A stretch of 64,000 bases of DNA from Humulus lupulus (lineage: Eukaryota > Streptophyta > Magnoliopsida > Rosales > Cannabaceae), in NCBI RefSeq assembly GCF_963169125.1, contig NC_084802.1, positions 113,154,903-113,218,902 on the forward strand, in the 5' to 3' direction. The translations under genes and the position numbers were made by a program. Each line of letters starts with the position of its first letter. Position 1 is the stretch's first letter. A model generated the notes under the pieces. It had not been told where the DNA came from. It ran no database searches and was given only the letters and a program-made list of their open reading frames with translations. This document shows positions 11,395 through 21,871 of this stretch, piece after piece.

Positions 11395-12518
11395 TCATTG
11401 ATAATACTTGCGCAGGTGTTCTCCATTCCAATAGCGTGGAACGAGATCTCCGTTTAAGCGTGCAAGTTTGTATGTGCCTGGGTGAAGGACTTCTTCAATC
11501 TGGTAAGGTCCTTCCCAATTATGTCCGAGCACTCCAGCAGTGGGGTCACGGGTATTTAAGAAAACTCGTCGTAGTACTAAGTCACCGACGTTGAATTTTC
11601 TTTCTTTAACTTTGGAGTTAAAGTACCGGGCGACTTTTTGCTGGTAAGCAGCAACTCGGAGTTGAGATTTCTCTCGCATTTCATCGATTGTGTCTAGGGA
11701 GTCCATCATTAGCTGGCTGTTCTGATCCTGGTCGTAAGTTAAGCGCCGATGTAAGGGGGGATCTAACTCGACAGGCCACATGGCCTCATATCCATAGGCC
11801 AAGGAAAATGGGGTATGGCCTGTTGCTGTACGGTGGGACGTTCTATACGACCATAGGACCTCAGGCAGCTGCTCCGGCCACGCTCCTTTAGCTTCTTCAA
11901 GTCTTTTCTTCAGGGTGTCTTTAAGAGTTTTGTTCACGGCTTCGACTTACCCATTCGCTTGGGGGTGTGCGACTGAAGAAAAGCTTTTAATAACTCCATG
12001 CCTTTCGTAGAAATCGGTGAATAAGTTGCTGTCAAATTGGGTCCCGTTGTCTGAAATATCTTCCTGGGCAGACCATACCGGCATACAATGTTCTTGATGA
12101 TGAAGTCAAGAACTTTCTTGGTCGTGATGGTTGCGAGTGGTTCAGCTTCGGCCCATTTGGTGAAGTAATCAACTGCCACAACTGCGTACTTTACTCCACC
12201 TTTCCCTGTAGGCAGGGATCCAATCAAATCTATTCCCCATACTGCGAAAGGCCATGTGCTTTGCATCTGTTTTAGTTCATTTGGAGCTGCTCGTGGAATC
12301 TTGGAGAACCTTTGACATTTGTCGCATCTTCGCACATACTCCATCGAATCCTTGTTCATTGTTGGCCAGAAGTAGCCTTGCCTTAGAATCTTTTTCGCCA
12401 AACTTTGCCCCCCAGCGTGATCCCCGCAAAAGCCTTCATGCACCTCCTTCATGAGTTCCTTAGCTTTTTCTGGTGTAACGCACCTGAGTAGTGGCATTGA
12501 ATATCCTCTTCGGTACAT
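11395..12518 (-). pseudogene. pol: Element 2 integrase (broken)
   Basis: This would insert the cDNA into the genome. The zinc-binding part shows H-X6-H (HEGFCGDH) and C-X2-C (CDKC) around 12340-12450. The first catalytic Asp lies in WGIDLIG. The region of the second Asp is read out of frame because one base is missing near 12055. An in-frame stop then interrupts the segment with the catalytic Glu near 11945. Downstream the frame is open (11395-11937) with SYRTSHRTATGHTPFSLAYG and a C-terminal WNGEHLRKYYQ end. There is no chromodomain, which is normal for Tat. The two lesions make a functional integrase unlikely. Confidence 0.9.
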
Positions 12519-12548
12519 AACACCATCAACCAGTATGTACCTAGTGGC

Positions 12549-14676
12549 TCACCTTTGCAGAGTCCTGGCTTTGTTTCTATCTGCTGGCAGTGTACCATTC
12601 GTCAGATACTCCAAGTAAGGTGCCATCCATGTATCTTCTAGACGAATCTCCATATTGGCTTCGTCCGCTTCTATGCTTGGCCTATTCAGTCTTTCTACTG
12701 GAACTATGTTCAAGGTGTCTGCATCCTTTGTGCTCGCGAGTTTAGGCAGGGCGTCCGCATTCGAATTCTGGTCTCGCGAAATTTGCTGGAGGGTGTATTT
12801 TGTAAACTGGGCTAGCAAATCCTTCGTTTTATTCAGGTAGGCCATCATCTTTAAGCCTCGTGCTTGATATTCTCCCAGGACTTGATTTACGACTAGCTGT
12901 GAGTCACTGTAAATATCAAGCGTCTTTATGCTCATATCTTTGGCCATCCTTAATCTAGCGAGGAGTGCTTCGTATTCCGCTTCATTGTTTGATGCGGCGA
13001 AGTCGAACCTGATTGCGCAGTGAAATCGATGCCCTTCCAGCGTTATCAATATCACTCCCGCTCCAGCGTGGGATTCATTGGATGAACCATCTGTGAATAG
13101 CTTCCATGAAGGAGTTTTGTCTTGAGGCATGGGCACTTCAGGCTGTTCGCACTGCTCACTGTCTGGGAGTTCAGTGAATTCCGCAACAAGATCGGCCAAG
13201 ACTTGTCCCTTTATTGCTGCTCGCGGTGAATAAGTTATATCGAACTGCCCTAGTTCGACTGCCCATTTTAACAATTGCCCAGCCGCCTCAGGTTTTTGGA
13301 GGACTTGCCGAAGGGGCTGGTCGGTTAGAACTGCGATAGGATGGGCTTGGAAGTAAGGACGCAACTTCCTGGAGGCTAGTATTAAGCAATATGCTAACCT
13401 TTCGATTGGTGGATATCTTAATTCTGCACTGATTAGTCTTTTGCTGACATAGTAGACTGCTTTCTGTACGCTTTCTTCTTCCCGTACAAGCACCGCACTA
13501 GCAGCAACTTCAGTAATCGCCAGATAAATAAACAAAGTTTGTCCTTCGATCGGTTTTGACAGGATGGGAGGTTGCGCCATATGAGCTTTCAAGGCTTGGA
13601 ATGCTTGCTCGCAGTCTCCCGTCCATTCAAACTTCTTATTGCCCCTGAGTAGATTGAAGAAAGGGACACATTTGTCAGTTGATTTGGAGATGAATCTACT
13701 CAGGGCAGCGATCCTTCCGGTCAAACTTTGTACATCCTTGATCTTCTTCGGTGACTTCATGTCAATCAGGGCTTTTATCTTGTCAGGGTTGGCCTCGATT
13801 CCCCTTGAATTCACTATAAACCCCAAAAACTTCCCTGATCCGACTCCAAAGGAACATTTGAGGGGATTCAACTTCATCTGGAACTTTTTTAACACATCAA
13901 AGCACTCTTGCAGATCCCTCACATGTCCTTCTGCCTTTTTAGACTTTACCAGCATGTCATCCACATATACCTCCATGTTTGCACCGATCAGCTCCTTAAA
14001 CATGTGTTTGACTAGCCGTTGGTAAGTTGCACCTGCGTTTTTCAGTCCGAAGGGCATGACTTTGTAGCAGTACAAGCCCGTATCGGTCCGAAAGCTGGTG
14101 TGATCCTCGTCAGGGGGATGCATGCTAATCTGGTTGTAGCCCGAATATGCATCCATGAACGAGAGGATCTCATGTCCTGCAGTCGCATCGACCAACTGAT
14201 CGATTCTTGGGTGTGGGAAGCAGTCTTTTGGGCATGCTTTATTGAGGTCTGTAAAATCCACACAGGTCCGCCACTTGCCGTTAGGCTTGGGTGACCAGCA
14301 CCGGATTTGAGACCCATGACGGATAAAACGCCACCCTGATAAACCCATTCTCCTTAAGTCTTTCGACTTCTTCCTTCAAGGCTCTTGATCTATCTTTATC
14401 GAGCAGCCTTCTCTTTTGTTGCACGGGTGGAAAAGTTTTATCTATGTTCAAGACATGGCTGATTACCGCAGGATCTATCCCCACCATGTCTTTGTGCGAC
14501 CAGGCGAAAAGTTCCTGGTTCTTTCGCAAGAATTCCACCAATGCATGCTTTGTGGTAGGCTCTAAATTTTTCCCAACCTTCACAACTCTGGTCGGGTTTT
14601 CTTTGTCGAGTCGGACCTCCTCCAGGTCCTCGACGGGTCCAACATTCTCTTCAAAATCCCCAAAGCGAGGATCCAA
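12549..14676 (-). pseudogene. pol: Element 2 reverse transcriptase and dual RNase H
   Basis: The N-terminal part (14281-14676) carries EFLRKNQELFAWSHKDM and the RT fingers. A frame change near 14300 leads into 12549-14348, which holds KPNGKWRTCVDFTDLNKACP, DAYSGYNQI, PFGLKNAGATYQ and the catalytic YVDD (13956-13967). The classical RNase H remnant follows (PVYYVSKRL-like, LTDQPLRQVLQKPE). Then comes the extra archaeal-type RNase H diagnostic for Tat elements: FTDGSSNESHAGAG, NNEAEYEALL, YSDSQLVV and NADAL. Only one frameshift is apparent, so this is the best preserved polymerase in the window. Confidence 0.92.
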
Positions 14677-14706
14677 ATCTCCATCCTCACTTTGGGCAAC
14701 ACCCTA
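14659..14706 (-). promoter_or_regulatory. Element 2 UAG plus downstream stem-loop at the protease/RT junction
   Basis: On the minus strand the protease frame ends GTCACCAAA-TAG (14704-14706). Exactly 7 nt later begins a 12-bp stem: arm CCCAAAGTGAGG (14685-14696) and arm CCTCGCTTTGGG (14659-14670), loop 14 nt, one U-G pair. The RT frame continues in the same phase after the stop. Elements 3, 4 and 5 are the same. Candidate readthrough signal. Confidence 0.6.
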
Positions 14707-15435
14707 TTTGGTGACTTCACCACCTGATTGGGCTTGCGTATCTACTACCATCTGCAATCGGTCTGGAGTGGTGCTCCTCGACGTTCCACCTTTCGCCTTT
14801 GTGATCGAGGCGTTGTAGCACTCCCTAGCTTCCCTTTGGTTTCCTAAAACGCGTCCTACCCCTGCGTCCATTGGGAACTTCATGGCTAAGTGCCACATAG
14901 AGATGACGGCCCGTAGATCAACCAGTATGGGCCTTCCGATAACGGCGTTGTATGCCGAAGGACAATCGACCACTACAAAAGTGGCGAGTAATGTCCTTGT
15001 TGCAGGCGTTGTACCCGTCGTTACTGGAAGTTTGATCATTCCGGCTGGGGCGAGTCCTTCTCCAGAGAAGCCATATATCGTCTGATTGCAGGGCTCCAAG
15101 TCCTTTACGGACAATTTCATGCGTTCCAGTGTTGACTTATACAGGATGTTCACTGAACTTCCTGTATCGACTAGTACCCTCTTTACCATCATATTGGCCA
15201 TCTGGATGTCCACGACCAGCGGATCGGAATGTGGGAACCGGACGTGTTGGGCATTGCCATCAGAGAAGGTTATCTCACCTTCCTCTGATCGAGCCTTTTT
15301 TGGTGCACGGTCCTCCACAGTCATCATCTCGATGTCCTGGTCGTGGTGCAGAGTCTGAGCATATCGTTCTCTGGCCTTTCCGCTATTTCCCGCGAGGTGC
15401 GGGCCTCCACAGATGGTTAAGAGTGTTCCAGCCAC
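14704..15435 (-). CDS. pol: Element 2 aspartic protease
   Basis: The frame is open for 243 codons. It starts in the linker TICGGPHLAGNSGKARERYA that follows the Gag knuckle and carries the retropepsin motif LVDTGSSVNILY, then GFSGEGLAPAG and the C-terminal ADCPSAYNAVIGRP-like block (VVVDCPSAYNAVIGRP). It would cut the Gag-Pol polyprotein. It ends EVTK-UAG, directly before the RT module in the same frame. The Met I use as left edge is just the first in the open frame; the protease is surely made as part of Gag-Pol. Confidence 0.88.
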   Translation of the reverse strand: MAGTLLTICGGPHLAGNSGKARERYAQTLHHDQDIEMMTVEDRAPKKARSEEGEITFSDGNAQHVRFPHSDPLVVDIQMANMMVKRVLVDTGSSVNILYKSTLERMKLSVKDLEPCNQTIYGFSGEGLAPAGMIKLPVTTGTTPATRTLLATFVVVDCPSAYNAVIGRPILVDLRAVISMWHLAMKFPMDAGVGRVLGNQREARECYNASITKAKGGTSRSTTPDRLQMVVDTQAQSGGEVTK

Positions 15436-15501
15436 GAGGGCAGGCTGTAATGGTGGCGAGCGTTGTCGTGTGGACGCCTGCTCATTGCCACTTGGAGCTT
15501 T

Positions 15502-17642
15502 TCATTGGGAATTTCCCGAGGCCCGTACGTACCTTCTCAAGTGTCCTTGTCTAATAAGGAACTCGATTTCGTCTTTTAACTGGTTGCATTCGTTAGTGTC
15601 ATGTCCGTAGTAGTTATGGTAACGACAGAACTTGGTAGTGTCTCTTTTCGAAATGTCCTTTTGAATGGGTCCAGGTTTTTTGTAAGGCACACTAGAGCTT
15701 GTGGCCTGGTAAACCTCTCCCCGAGACTCAACGAGGGCAGTGTAGTTAGTGAACCTAGGTTCATAACGATTACCCTTGGCTCGTTTGTTGTCGGAGGTGG
15801 AAGGCTCGTTATACGGCCGTTTCCCACCATTATTGCCATTACCGTTGCCGTTTCCGTTGCCTTTGCCGTTGCCATTAGGTTTGGAATCATTGGCGGCTTT
15901 GGCGGGCTCGACGACCTTCTTACCCTTGTTCGAGGGTTTTCCATCATCAGCAATGGCCTCTTCGAGCTTGATGTAACGATCAGCTAGGTCAAAGAACTCC
16001 TGGGTTGTTTTAACTCCTTCCTTTCGGAGACTTTTCTAGAGGGGAGAGCAACGTTTAACCCCTGCGGTAATGGCCATCATCTTGCCTTCATCTCTGACTA
16101 TTTTTGCTCCAGCTGCCGCTCGCATAAAGCGCTGGACATAATCCTTCACTGACTCCCCGTCCTGCTGGCGAATTTCGACTAGCTGGTTTGCTTCGGTTGG
16201 GTGCACACAACCCGCATAGAACTGTCCGTAGAAATCCCTTACGTACATTTCCCAGGAAACTATGCTTGCAGGCGGGAACTTAAAGAACCACTCTTGCGCT
16301 GCTTCAGAAAGTGTTGCAAGGAAGATCCTGCACCGAGCGTCTTCGGACACTTTCTAAATGTCCATCTGAATCTCAAATTTATTCACATGCGAGACTGGGT
16401 CCCCATATCCATCAAAGTTTGGGAGCGTAGGCATCTTGAATTTTCTGGGGGTTTCGGTATTAGCTATCCTTTGGATGAAAGGAGTGCCTTTTCTCCTATC
16501 GTGGTCGATGTAAGAAGTCCTTCCTCCGACCAGCTGCTAAACAGCCTGGTTGAGTGCGTCTATCTGGGCCTGCACTGCGGTAGGAATCGCGGTAGCCTCT
16601 GTTGCTGGGGGGACATTCTCGCCGTGCCTCTCGCGGCGATCATTGAGTACATCTCTCAGGTCCACTTCTCTTCTTCGATGCTCGCTACCACCGAGCCGGT
16701 TGAAGACATTATTTTGTCTGGGCTGCCCCCCAGCATCCTGTCTATTTGGTTGGTCGTCTTGAGGTACTTGACTCCTGCTTTTACCTCTTTCTCCATTCCT
16801 CCAACCAGCATTTCCCTTGCCTGAGTCAGCCTCATTGTATCCGTGGCCATCTCTGAACCTTGACTGGCTATGGTGAGATCGACTGTTCCCCCGATGCCCA
16901 TTCCTGGCTGAACCATCCCGAGCGTTAGAGGGTGGTCTGCGCTGGTCGTGGTGTCCCCGTGCATCATCGTGCCGTGGGGGGCCCCGGACCGCAGAGCCGA
17001 ACTCTGAGTCTCTCCTGTTGCCAGGAGGGTACCGACCTCTGTTCGGTAGGTTCGACCCATCATCCCCATGGCGTCTAGGCCTGCGAGGCTGATGCTCGGC
17101 CCTATTCTGCCTCTGTTGCGGGGGATTAACCTAGCAGCTTGGGATGGTGGCTGTGCCTCAGGATCCTGTGGGACATCGTCATGGGGCATCTGAGGCTGCT
17201 CGGGCCTTTGCGAACTCGAAGGTTGAATCGGTGGGCTCGGATTAGGACCCCTCTGGGGTGGCCCATTCACCGGTTGGTCAGGCTGCGAGGCAGGTGCAGC
17301 CTGATTTCTAGCCAACAGCAAGGCTGCCTCTAGGGCTGCCATGGCTTCGCTCTGGCGGCGATCCACCTCCGCCTGTCTTTCGCTCAATTCTGCGCGCTGC
17401 CTTTCTATCTCCTGCTGCTGCCGCGCCATGACTTCAGCGACAGTCTCCTGACTGGCTCTCAGGTGAGCCAGCTCTTCTTGCAACGCGCCCAGAGTACTCT
17501 TCAGCGTTGCATCATCCATTTCGTCCTCTTCAAAGTCCAGTTGTGGCTCATCCTCCGCCATGCTCGCAGGAGGAGGAGGAGGTGGCGGGTTTGACGGTGC
17601 AGCGGCGGCCGCCTGTCCAGTTTTCCTTCCATCTTTTGCCAT
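15502..17642 (-). pseudogene. gag: Element 2 Gag (broken)
   Basis: The start MAKDGRKTGQ at 17642 lies 28 nt inside the primer-binding site. The N-terminal third has a Pro-rich stretch and a coiled coil (about residues 45-110, ELAHLRASQETVAEVM onwards). A frameshift near 16700 precedes the capsid-like retrotransposon Gag domain (RIFLATLSEAAQEWFFKF, 16036-16350). A stop follows at about 16036. Then an Asn-Gly repeat (15825-15885) leads to the knuckle KFCRYHNYYGHDTNEC (C-X2-H-X4-H-X4-C), ending in a TGA at 15502-15504 that probably arose from CGA. The core and the protease/RT are all in one frame. Confidence 0.88.
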
Positions 17643-17669
17643 TAGTTTTCTTAACAGCAATAAATCAAT

Positions 17670-17687
17670 CTCTCAATGAAAGCACTA
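17670..17687 (-). promoter_or_regulatory. Element 2 primer-binding site
   Basis: On the minus strand, three bases after the LTR end, TAGTGCTTTCATTGAGAG matches the 18-nt site of elements 1, 3 and 4 with one change. The complementary tRNA end would be UGAAAGC-A-CCA, which fits a tRNA beginning GCUUUCA. From memory this is plant tRNA-Thr. Confidence 0.7.
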
Positions 17688-17690
17688 GAA

Positions 17691-18280
17691 TGTTGACCCA
17701 AGATTTGGCCAACTGACACGGAGTCAAAATTTGATTGATGTGAACGAATGTATAGAGAAGAACGTAATGACAAAAGTAAACAAAACACAGTGATTTATAG
17801 TGGTTCGGCCCCAGGATCTTGTAATGACCTACGTCCACTTAGACTAATATTGATATAAGAATCAGAAGAGTGATCAAAGAACTAGGGTTCAATGAGTTTC
17901 ACTAACCTCTCAAGAGCAATACAAGTTTTCTAAGAGAATTATTATAGTTTCGAATGATTCAAAAGCCAAAAAGTCCCCTCCCTTGAGCTATCTCTTGCTA
18001 TTTATAGGCTCAAGGAGGGTTACAAAAGATTGTTACAGATATTCTTTCCTGAATAATCGGATACCCAGAAGATTGTATGAGATAAATTCGGGATTCATAA
18101 AGATCTTCCCATAAATTTTGCCTTGTACACGGAACCATCGACCAGACTGGTCGCGGGTAAGACGGGCTTACCCTGCTTCTACTGTGTCTTCTGGTCGATA
18201 CTCTAGCAGACGCTTCCAGGTGTCAGCCACGTGTCCAGAGATTACTTGCCACGTCACCAATGCCAATTTATTGGATAACA
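17691..18280 (-). repeat. Element 2 5' LTR
   Basis: 590 bp, TG...CA intact (TGTTGACCC to TTGGATAACA). TATAAATA on the minus strand at 17999-18006 is the likely promoter for gag-pol. Seven substitutions separate it from the 3' LTR. Confidence 0.93.
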
Positions 18281-18504
18281 GATATTATATATATATATTT
18301 TGTAAACGTTAAGCACAAGGTTATTCTCCTTGAGATAATTTATCTATAATTTTAGTATCTAAGTTTTATTTATTCCTTGATCTCTTTCTCCATCCTCATG
18401 ATGTGCACGTTTAAAGCCTTAGGAAATGACCCTTAGGTCGAGATAGATCCTTCTGGCTATAACCAAAAAGATTATTTATACCCTACCTGTTAAGTATCAG
18501 GCCC
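18281..18504. other. Element 1 remnant before its tandem array
   Basis: A short AT repeat (18285-18298) and about 200 bases of AT-rich, non-coding element 1 sequence between the element 2 insertion and the 117-bp repeats. No gene is seen. Confidence 0.5.
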
Positions 18505-19684
18505 TAGACCCGGTTGTATTCGGGGTTTTTTTAAATAAAAACCTAGTTCGCATTAATTTTATCGACACTTCGCTTTTTCTTTAGAAAAAACATTGGTTAA
18601 TCAATTTTACCAACTTCTAAGTTTCAGAACCGGTCGTGTCTAGGATATTTAATTAAAAACTTAGTTCGCGTTAGTTTTATTGACACCTCGCGTTTTTTTA
18701 GAAAAACACTGGTTAATCAATTTAACCAACTTCTAAGTTTCGGAACCTGGTCGTGTCCAGGATATTTAATTAAAAACTTAGTTTGCGTTAGTTTTATTGA
18801 CTCCTCATGGTTTTTAGAAAAACATAGTTTAATCAATTTAACCAACTTCTAAGTTTTGGAACCTAGTCGTGTCCAGGATATTTAATTAAAAAATTAGTTC
18901 GCATTAGTTTTATTGACACCTCGCGTTTTTTAGAAAAACATTGGTTAATCAATTTAACCAACTTCTATGATTCGAAACCTGGTCGTGTCCAGGATATTTA
19001 ATTAAAAACAAAGTTCACGTTAGTTTTATTGATACCTTGCGTTTTTTTAGAAAAACACTGGTTAATCAATTTAATCAACTTCTAAGTTTCGGAACCTGGT
19101 TGTGTCCAGGATATTTAATTAAAAACTTAGTTCGTGTTAATTTTATTGACACCTCGCGTTTTTTAGAAAAACACTGGCTAATCAATTTAACCAACTTCTA
19201 CGTTTTGAAACCTGGTCGTGTCTAGGATATTTAATTAAAAACATTGTTCACATTAGTTTTATTGACACCTCGCATTTTTTTTGGAAAAATACTGGTTAAT
19301 CAATTTAACCAACTTCTAAGTTTTAGAACCTGGTCGTGTCCAGGATATTTAATTAAAAACTTAGTTCGCTTTAGTTTTATTGACACCTCGCATATTTTAG
19401 AAAAACACTGGTTAATCAATTTAACCATCTTCTATGTTTCAGAACCTGGTCGTGTCCAGGATATTTAATTAAAAACTTAATTCGCGTTAGTTTTATTGAC
19501 ACCTTGCGTTTTTTAGAAAAACACTGGTTAATCAATTTAACCAACTTCTAAGTTTCGGAACCTGGTCGTGTCAAGGATATTTAATTAAAAACTTAGTTTT
19601 CGTTAGTTTTATTGACACCTCGCGTTTTTTAGAAAAACATTGGTTAATCAATTTAACCAACTTCTATGTTTCAGAACCTGGTCG
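18505..19684 (-). repeat. Tandem array of about ten 117-bp units inside element 1
   Basis: A unit containing TTAGTTTTATTGACACCTCG, TAGAAAAACACTGGTTAATC, AACCAACTTCTAAGTTTCGG and GTCGTGTCCAGGATATTTAA recurs about ten times. The marker AATTAAAAAC appears near 18533, 18650, 18766, 18882, 19003, 19117, 19233, 19350, 19467 and 19583. The units differ by scattered substitutions and 1-3 nt indels. The array ends abruptly inside the integrase frame at about 19684. Tandem repeats in the 3' untranslated part of Tat/Ogre elements are known as seeds of satellite DNA. Confidence 0.93.
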
Positions 19685-20519
19685 ATGGCCACTACTGCAA
19701 AGCAAACTCCTCCCTTCCCTGTGGGCAGGGATCCAATTAAATCGATTCCCCATACTGGGAATGGCCAGGGGGATGATATCATTTTTAGCTTGACTAGAGG
19801 AGCTCTGTCGATGGTGGCAAACCGCTGGCACTTATCACACTTTTTGACATAGGAGATGGAGTCCTTTGATAACATGGGCCAAAAGTACCCCTGCCTTACT
19901 ATTTTTAACGCCAGGTTTTTCCCCCCAGCGTGATCCCCACAGAAGCCTTCATGCACCTCCTGCAAAATAGTTTTGGCTTCCTCTGGCAGAACACACCGTA
20001 GAAGGGGCAAGGAATGGCCACATCGGTACAACGTCCCGTTTATGATTGTATACCTTGGAGCTTGATAGAGTATTCTCCTTGCGTCTTTTCGCTCCTCAGG
20101 AAAATTAAATTTCATAAGATATTCTATTATGGAAGACATCCAGGTCAATCTGGTATTGATCATCTCGACCTCCATCGCACTTCCCGTAACGCTCGGGTTT
20201 TCCAAGAATTCAACTGGTACTATGCTCAGAGTCTTGACTTCTTTGGAGGTAGCGAGTCTAGCCAGAGCATCAACATTTGCGTTCTGCTCGTGAGGGATCT
20301 GCTCGATTAGGCTATATTCAAACTCGGATATCTCCTTCTTCACCTTGGCCAGGTAAGCCTCCATTTGGGCCCCTCCAACTTGATATTCCCCAGACGCTTG
20401 GTTTACCACGAGCTAGGAATCACTGTAGCAGTGGACGATGCTGGCTTTCAACTCCTTCGCCACTCTAAGCCCGACCAATAGGGCTTCGTATTCAACTTCG
20501 TTGTTGGACGCCTAAAACT
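19683..20519 (-). pseudogene. pol: Element 1 archaeal RNase H end and truncated integrase
   Basis: The minus-strand frame 19648-20409 reads SGEYQVGGAQMEAYLAKVK, EQNANVDALARLATSKE, then integrase with HEGFCGDHAGG, CDKCQRF and VWGIDLIGSLPTGKGG, stopping after VVAID. The rest of the catalytic core and the C-terminal domain are absent; the reading frame instead runs into the tandem array. At the upstream side the RNase H is cut at 20524 by element 3 within the ASNNEVEYE motif and resumes at 48243. A stop (TAG from CAG) lies close to the cut. Confidence 0.9.
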
Positions 20520-20524
20520 CGAAC

Positions 20525-20804
20525 TGTTGACCGCGTTTTTGGCCAAACACGTGTAGACATCAAAAACGACAAAAACCTTCAAGAGAAATAAACGACATAG
20601 ACGATTTTTATAGTGGTTCAGCCCCAATGTGTTGGTAATAGCCTACTCCACTTAGAGTTGTGATTATAGATCTACACTGAAGATCAGATGAACCTGAGTC
20701 AACTGAGTTTCTTCAGTGCAGATTACAAGAACACAAGAATTCTCTCAAATACAAGTACTCTCTCTTTAGAAATTTAGAATATGAATCAAAAGTCCAAAAT
20801 TCCT
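20525..20804 (-). repeat. Element 3 3' LTR, left fragment
   Basis: TGTTGACCGCG up to the element 4 insertion. It aligns with 47728-47925 of the 5' LTR and, in reverse complement, with the end of the element 4 LTRs. The target pentamer is TTCCT (20800-20804). Confidence 0.9.
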
Positions 20805-21816
20805 TGTTATCCCCAAAATTTGAAAATGATGATGTGGCGATAGAAATGACAAGTGGCAAGGAATGGTTGGGTGACTTGGCTTAGGAGTAACCCAGTAGAC
20901 CGATGAAGAATTTTGACTGGCTTGAGAAGTGTCATGACTGACCAGGCATGACCTTGTCCAACCAGTCACATGTTTGTCTGCCCAGGCATGACCTTGTTTG
21001 CCCAGGAATGACCTTGTCTGCCTAGCAATGACCTTGTCTACCCAGGAATGACCTTGTCTGCCTAGCAATGACCTTGTCTGCCCAGAAATGACCTTGTCTG
21101 CCCAGGAATGACCTTGCCTGCCCAGGCATGACTTTGTCCGACCAGGCATGAACTTGGCCGATCGGTCATGACCATGTCCGACCAGTCAAGTGCATGTCTG
21201 CCCAGCTAAGTGCGTGTCTGCCCAGCTAAGTGCATGTCTGCCCAGTTAAGTGCATGACTGCCCAATAAAGGTGTGGCCGACCAGACTGAAGGTGATATGG
21301 ATCAACTAGATAGAGCAGGACTATGTCAAGATTCCCAGAAACAGCTTCAACAAGAATCGGTCTTGGCATACGTGGGAATCTCTCATTTATCCCACAAATT
21401 TGCTGTACTGTTACATTTTGAATATTGTTGTAATTTAAATATAATGAGAATAATAAAATATCCCGATTATGGGGGATATCATCTATACGATCTTAAGCCT
21501 ATAAATACAAGGCTTATGGCATCATAAAGTGGACTTTTGGAATTTTGAACTTTTGATCTGAATTTTCTAGAGAGAGAGAGAGAGTACTTGTATTTGAGAG
21601 AATTCTTTTATTCTGGTAATCTACACAGAAGAAACTCTGTGGACTCAGGTTCATCTGATCTTGACTGTAGATATATAATCATAACTCTAAGTGGATTAGG
21701 CTATTACCATCACATTGGGGCTGAACCACTATAAAATCGTCTATGTCATTTATTTTCTCTTGAAGGTTTTATCGTTTTTGACATTCTCACGACGTTGGCA
21801 AAAAACGCGGTCAACA
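20805..21816 (+). repeat. Element 4 5' LTR
   Basis: TGTTATCCCC to GCGGTCAACA. TATAAATA at 21500-21507 is followed by a GA-rich leader with an (AG)n run near 21571-21584. It contains an internal array of about 20-bp units (20940-21270), listed separately. Confidence 0.92.
20938..21270 (+). repeat. About 20-bp tandem repeats inside the element 4 5' LTR
   Basis: Variants of AATGACCTTGTCTGCCCAGG recur about eight times, flanked by related units (AAGTGCATGTCTGCCCAGCT). The 3' LTR has about six fewer units, which explains its 124-bp shorter length. The inverse form (GCAGACATGCACTTGGCTGG) fills the same place in the element 3 LTR at 36330-36450. Confidence 0.88.
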
Positions 21817-21819
21817 TTT

Positions 21820-21837
21820 TGGTGCTTTCATTGAGAG
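21820..21837 (+). promoter_or_regulatory. Element 4 primer-binding site
   Basis: TGGTGCTTTCATTGAGAG begins three bases after the LTR end (TCAACA/TTT). It is complementary to a tRNA 3' end CTCTCAATGAAAGCACCA, with an acceptor strand that pairs with GCUUUCA (probably tRNA-Thr, from memory). Confidence 0.8.
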
Positions 21838-21871
21838 CCTGAAGAGAAAGACAGACGGTCCCTGAAGTATT

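Larger units (their letters stand above)
6604..18280 (-). mobile_element. Element 2: complete young Tat-lineage LTR retrotransposon
   Basis: Two 590-bp LTRs (6604-7193 and 17691-18280) differ at only 7 positions (about 1.2%). Flanking pentamers are GATGT (6599-6603) and GATAT (18281-18285), one mismatch. The 11,677-bp element is inserted in the 3' part of element 1, between its antisense gene and its tandem array. All expected parts are present on the minus strand: PBS, gag, protease, RT, RNase H, archaeal-type RNase H, integrase and PPT. A four-exon antisense gene lies on the plus strand. A few frameshifts and stops (RT start, integrase, gag) mean it probably no longer moves by itself, but its low LTR divergence makes it the youngest insertion here. 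Confidence 0.93.

Noticed and set aside
12040..12070. Programmed frameshift in the integrase of element 2
   Set aside because: A one-base loss in the motif of the second catalytic Asp, not shared with elements 3-5. Ordinary decay.
14281..14348. Programmed frameshift between the RT start and the rest of RT in element 2
   Set aside because: Elements 3 and 4 read through this region in one frame, so the shift is a private mutation.
20766..21149. 127-codon minus-strand open frame with repeated GRQGHSWADKV-like text
   Set aside because: It lies in the LTR tandem repeat of element 4; three 20-bp units make a 20-residue period, so it stays open by repetition. There is no independent sign of coding.
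20938..21270. CRISPR-like regular repeats
   Set aside because: Units of about 20 bp are contiguous without unique spacers and lie within a plant LTR. It is a minisatellite.
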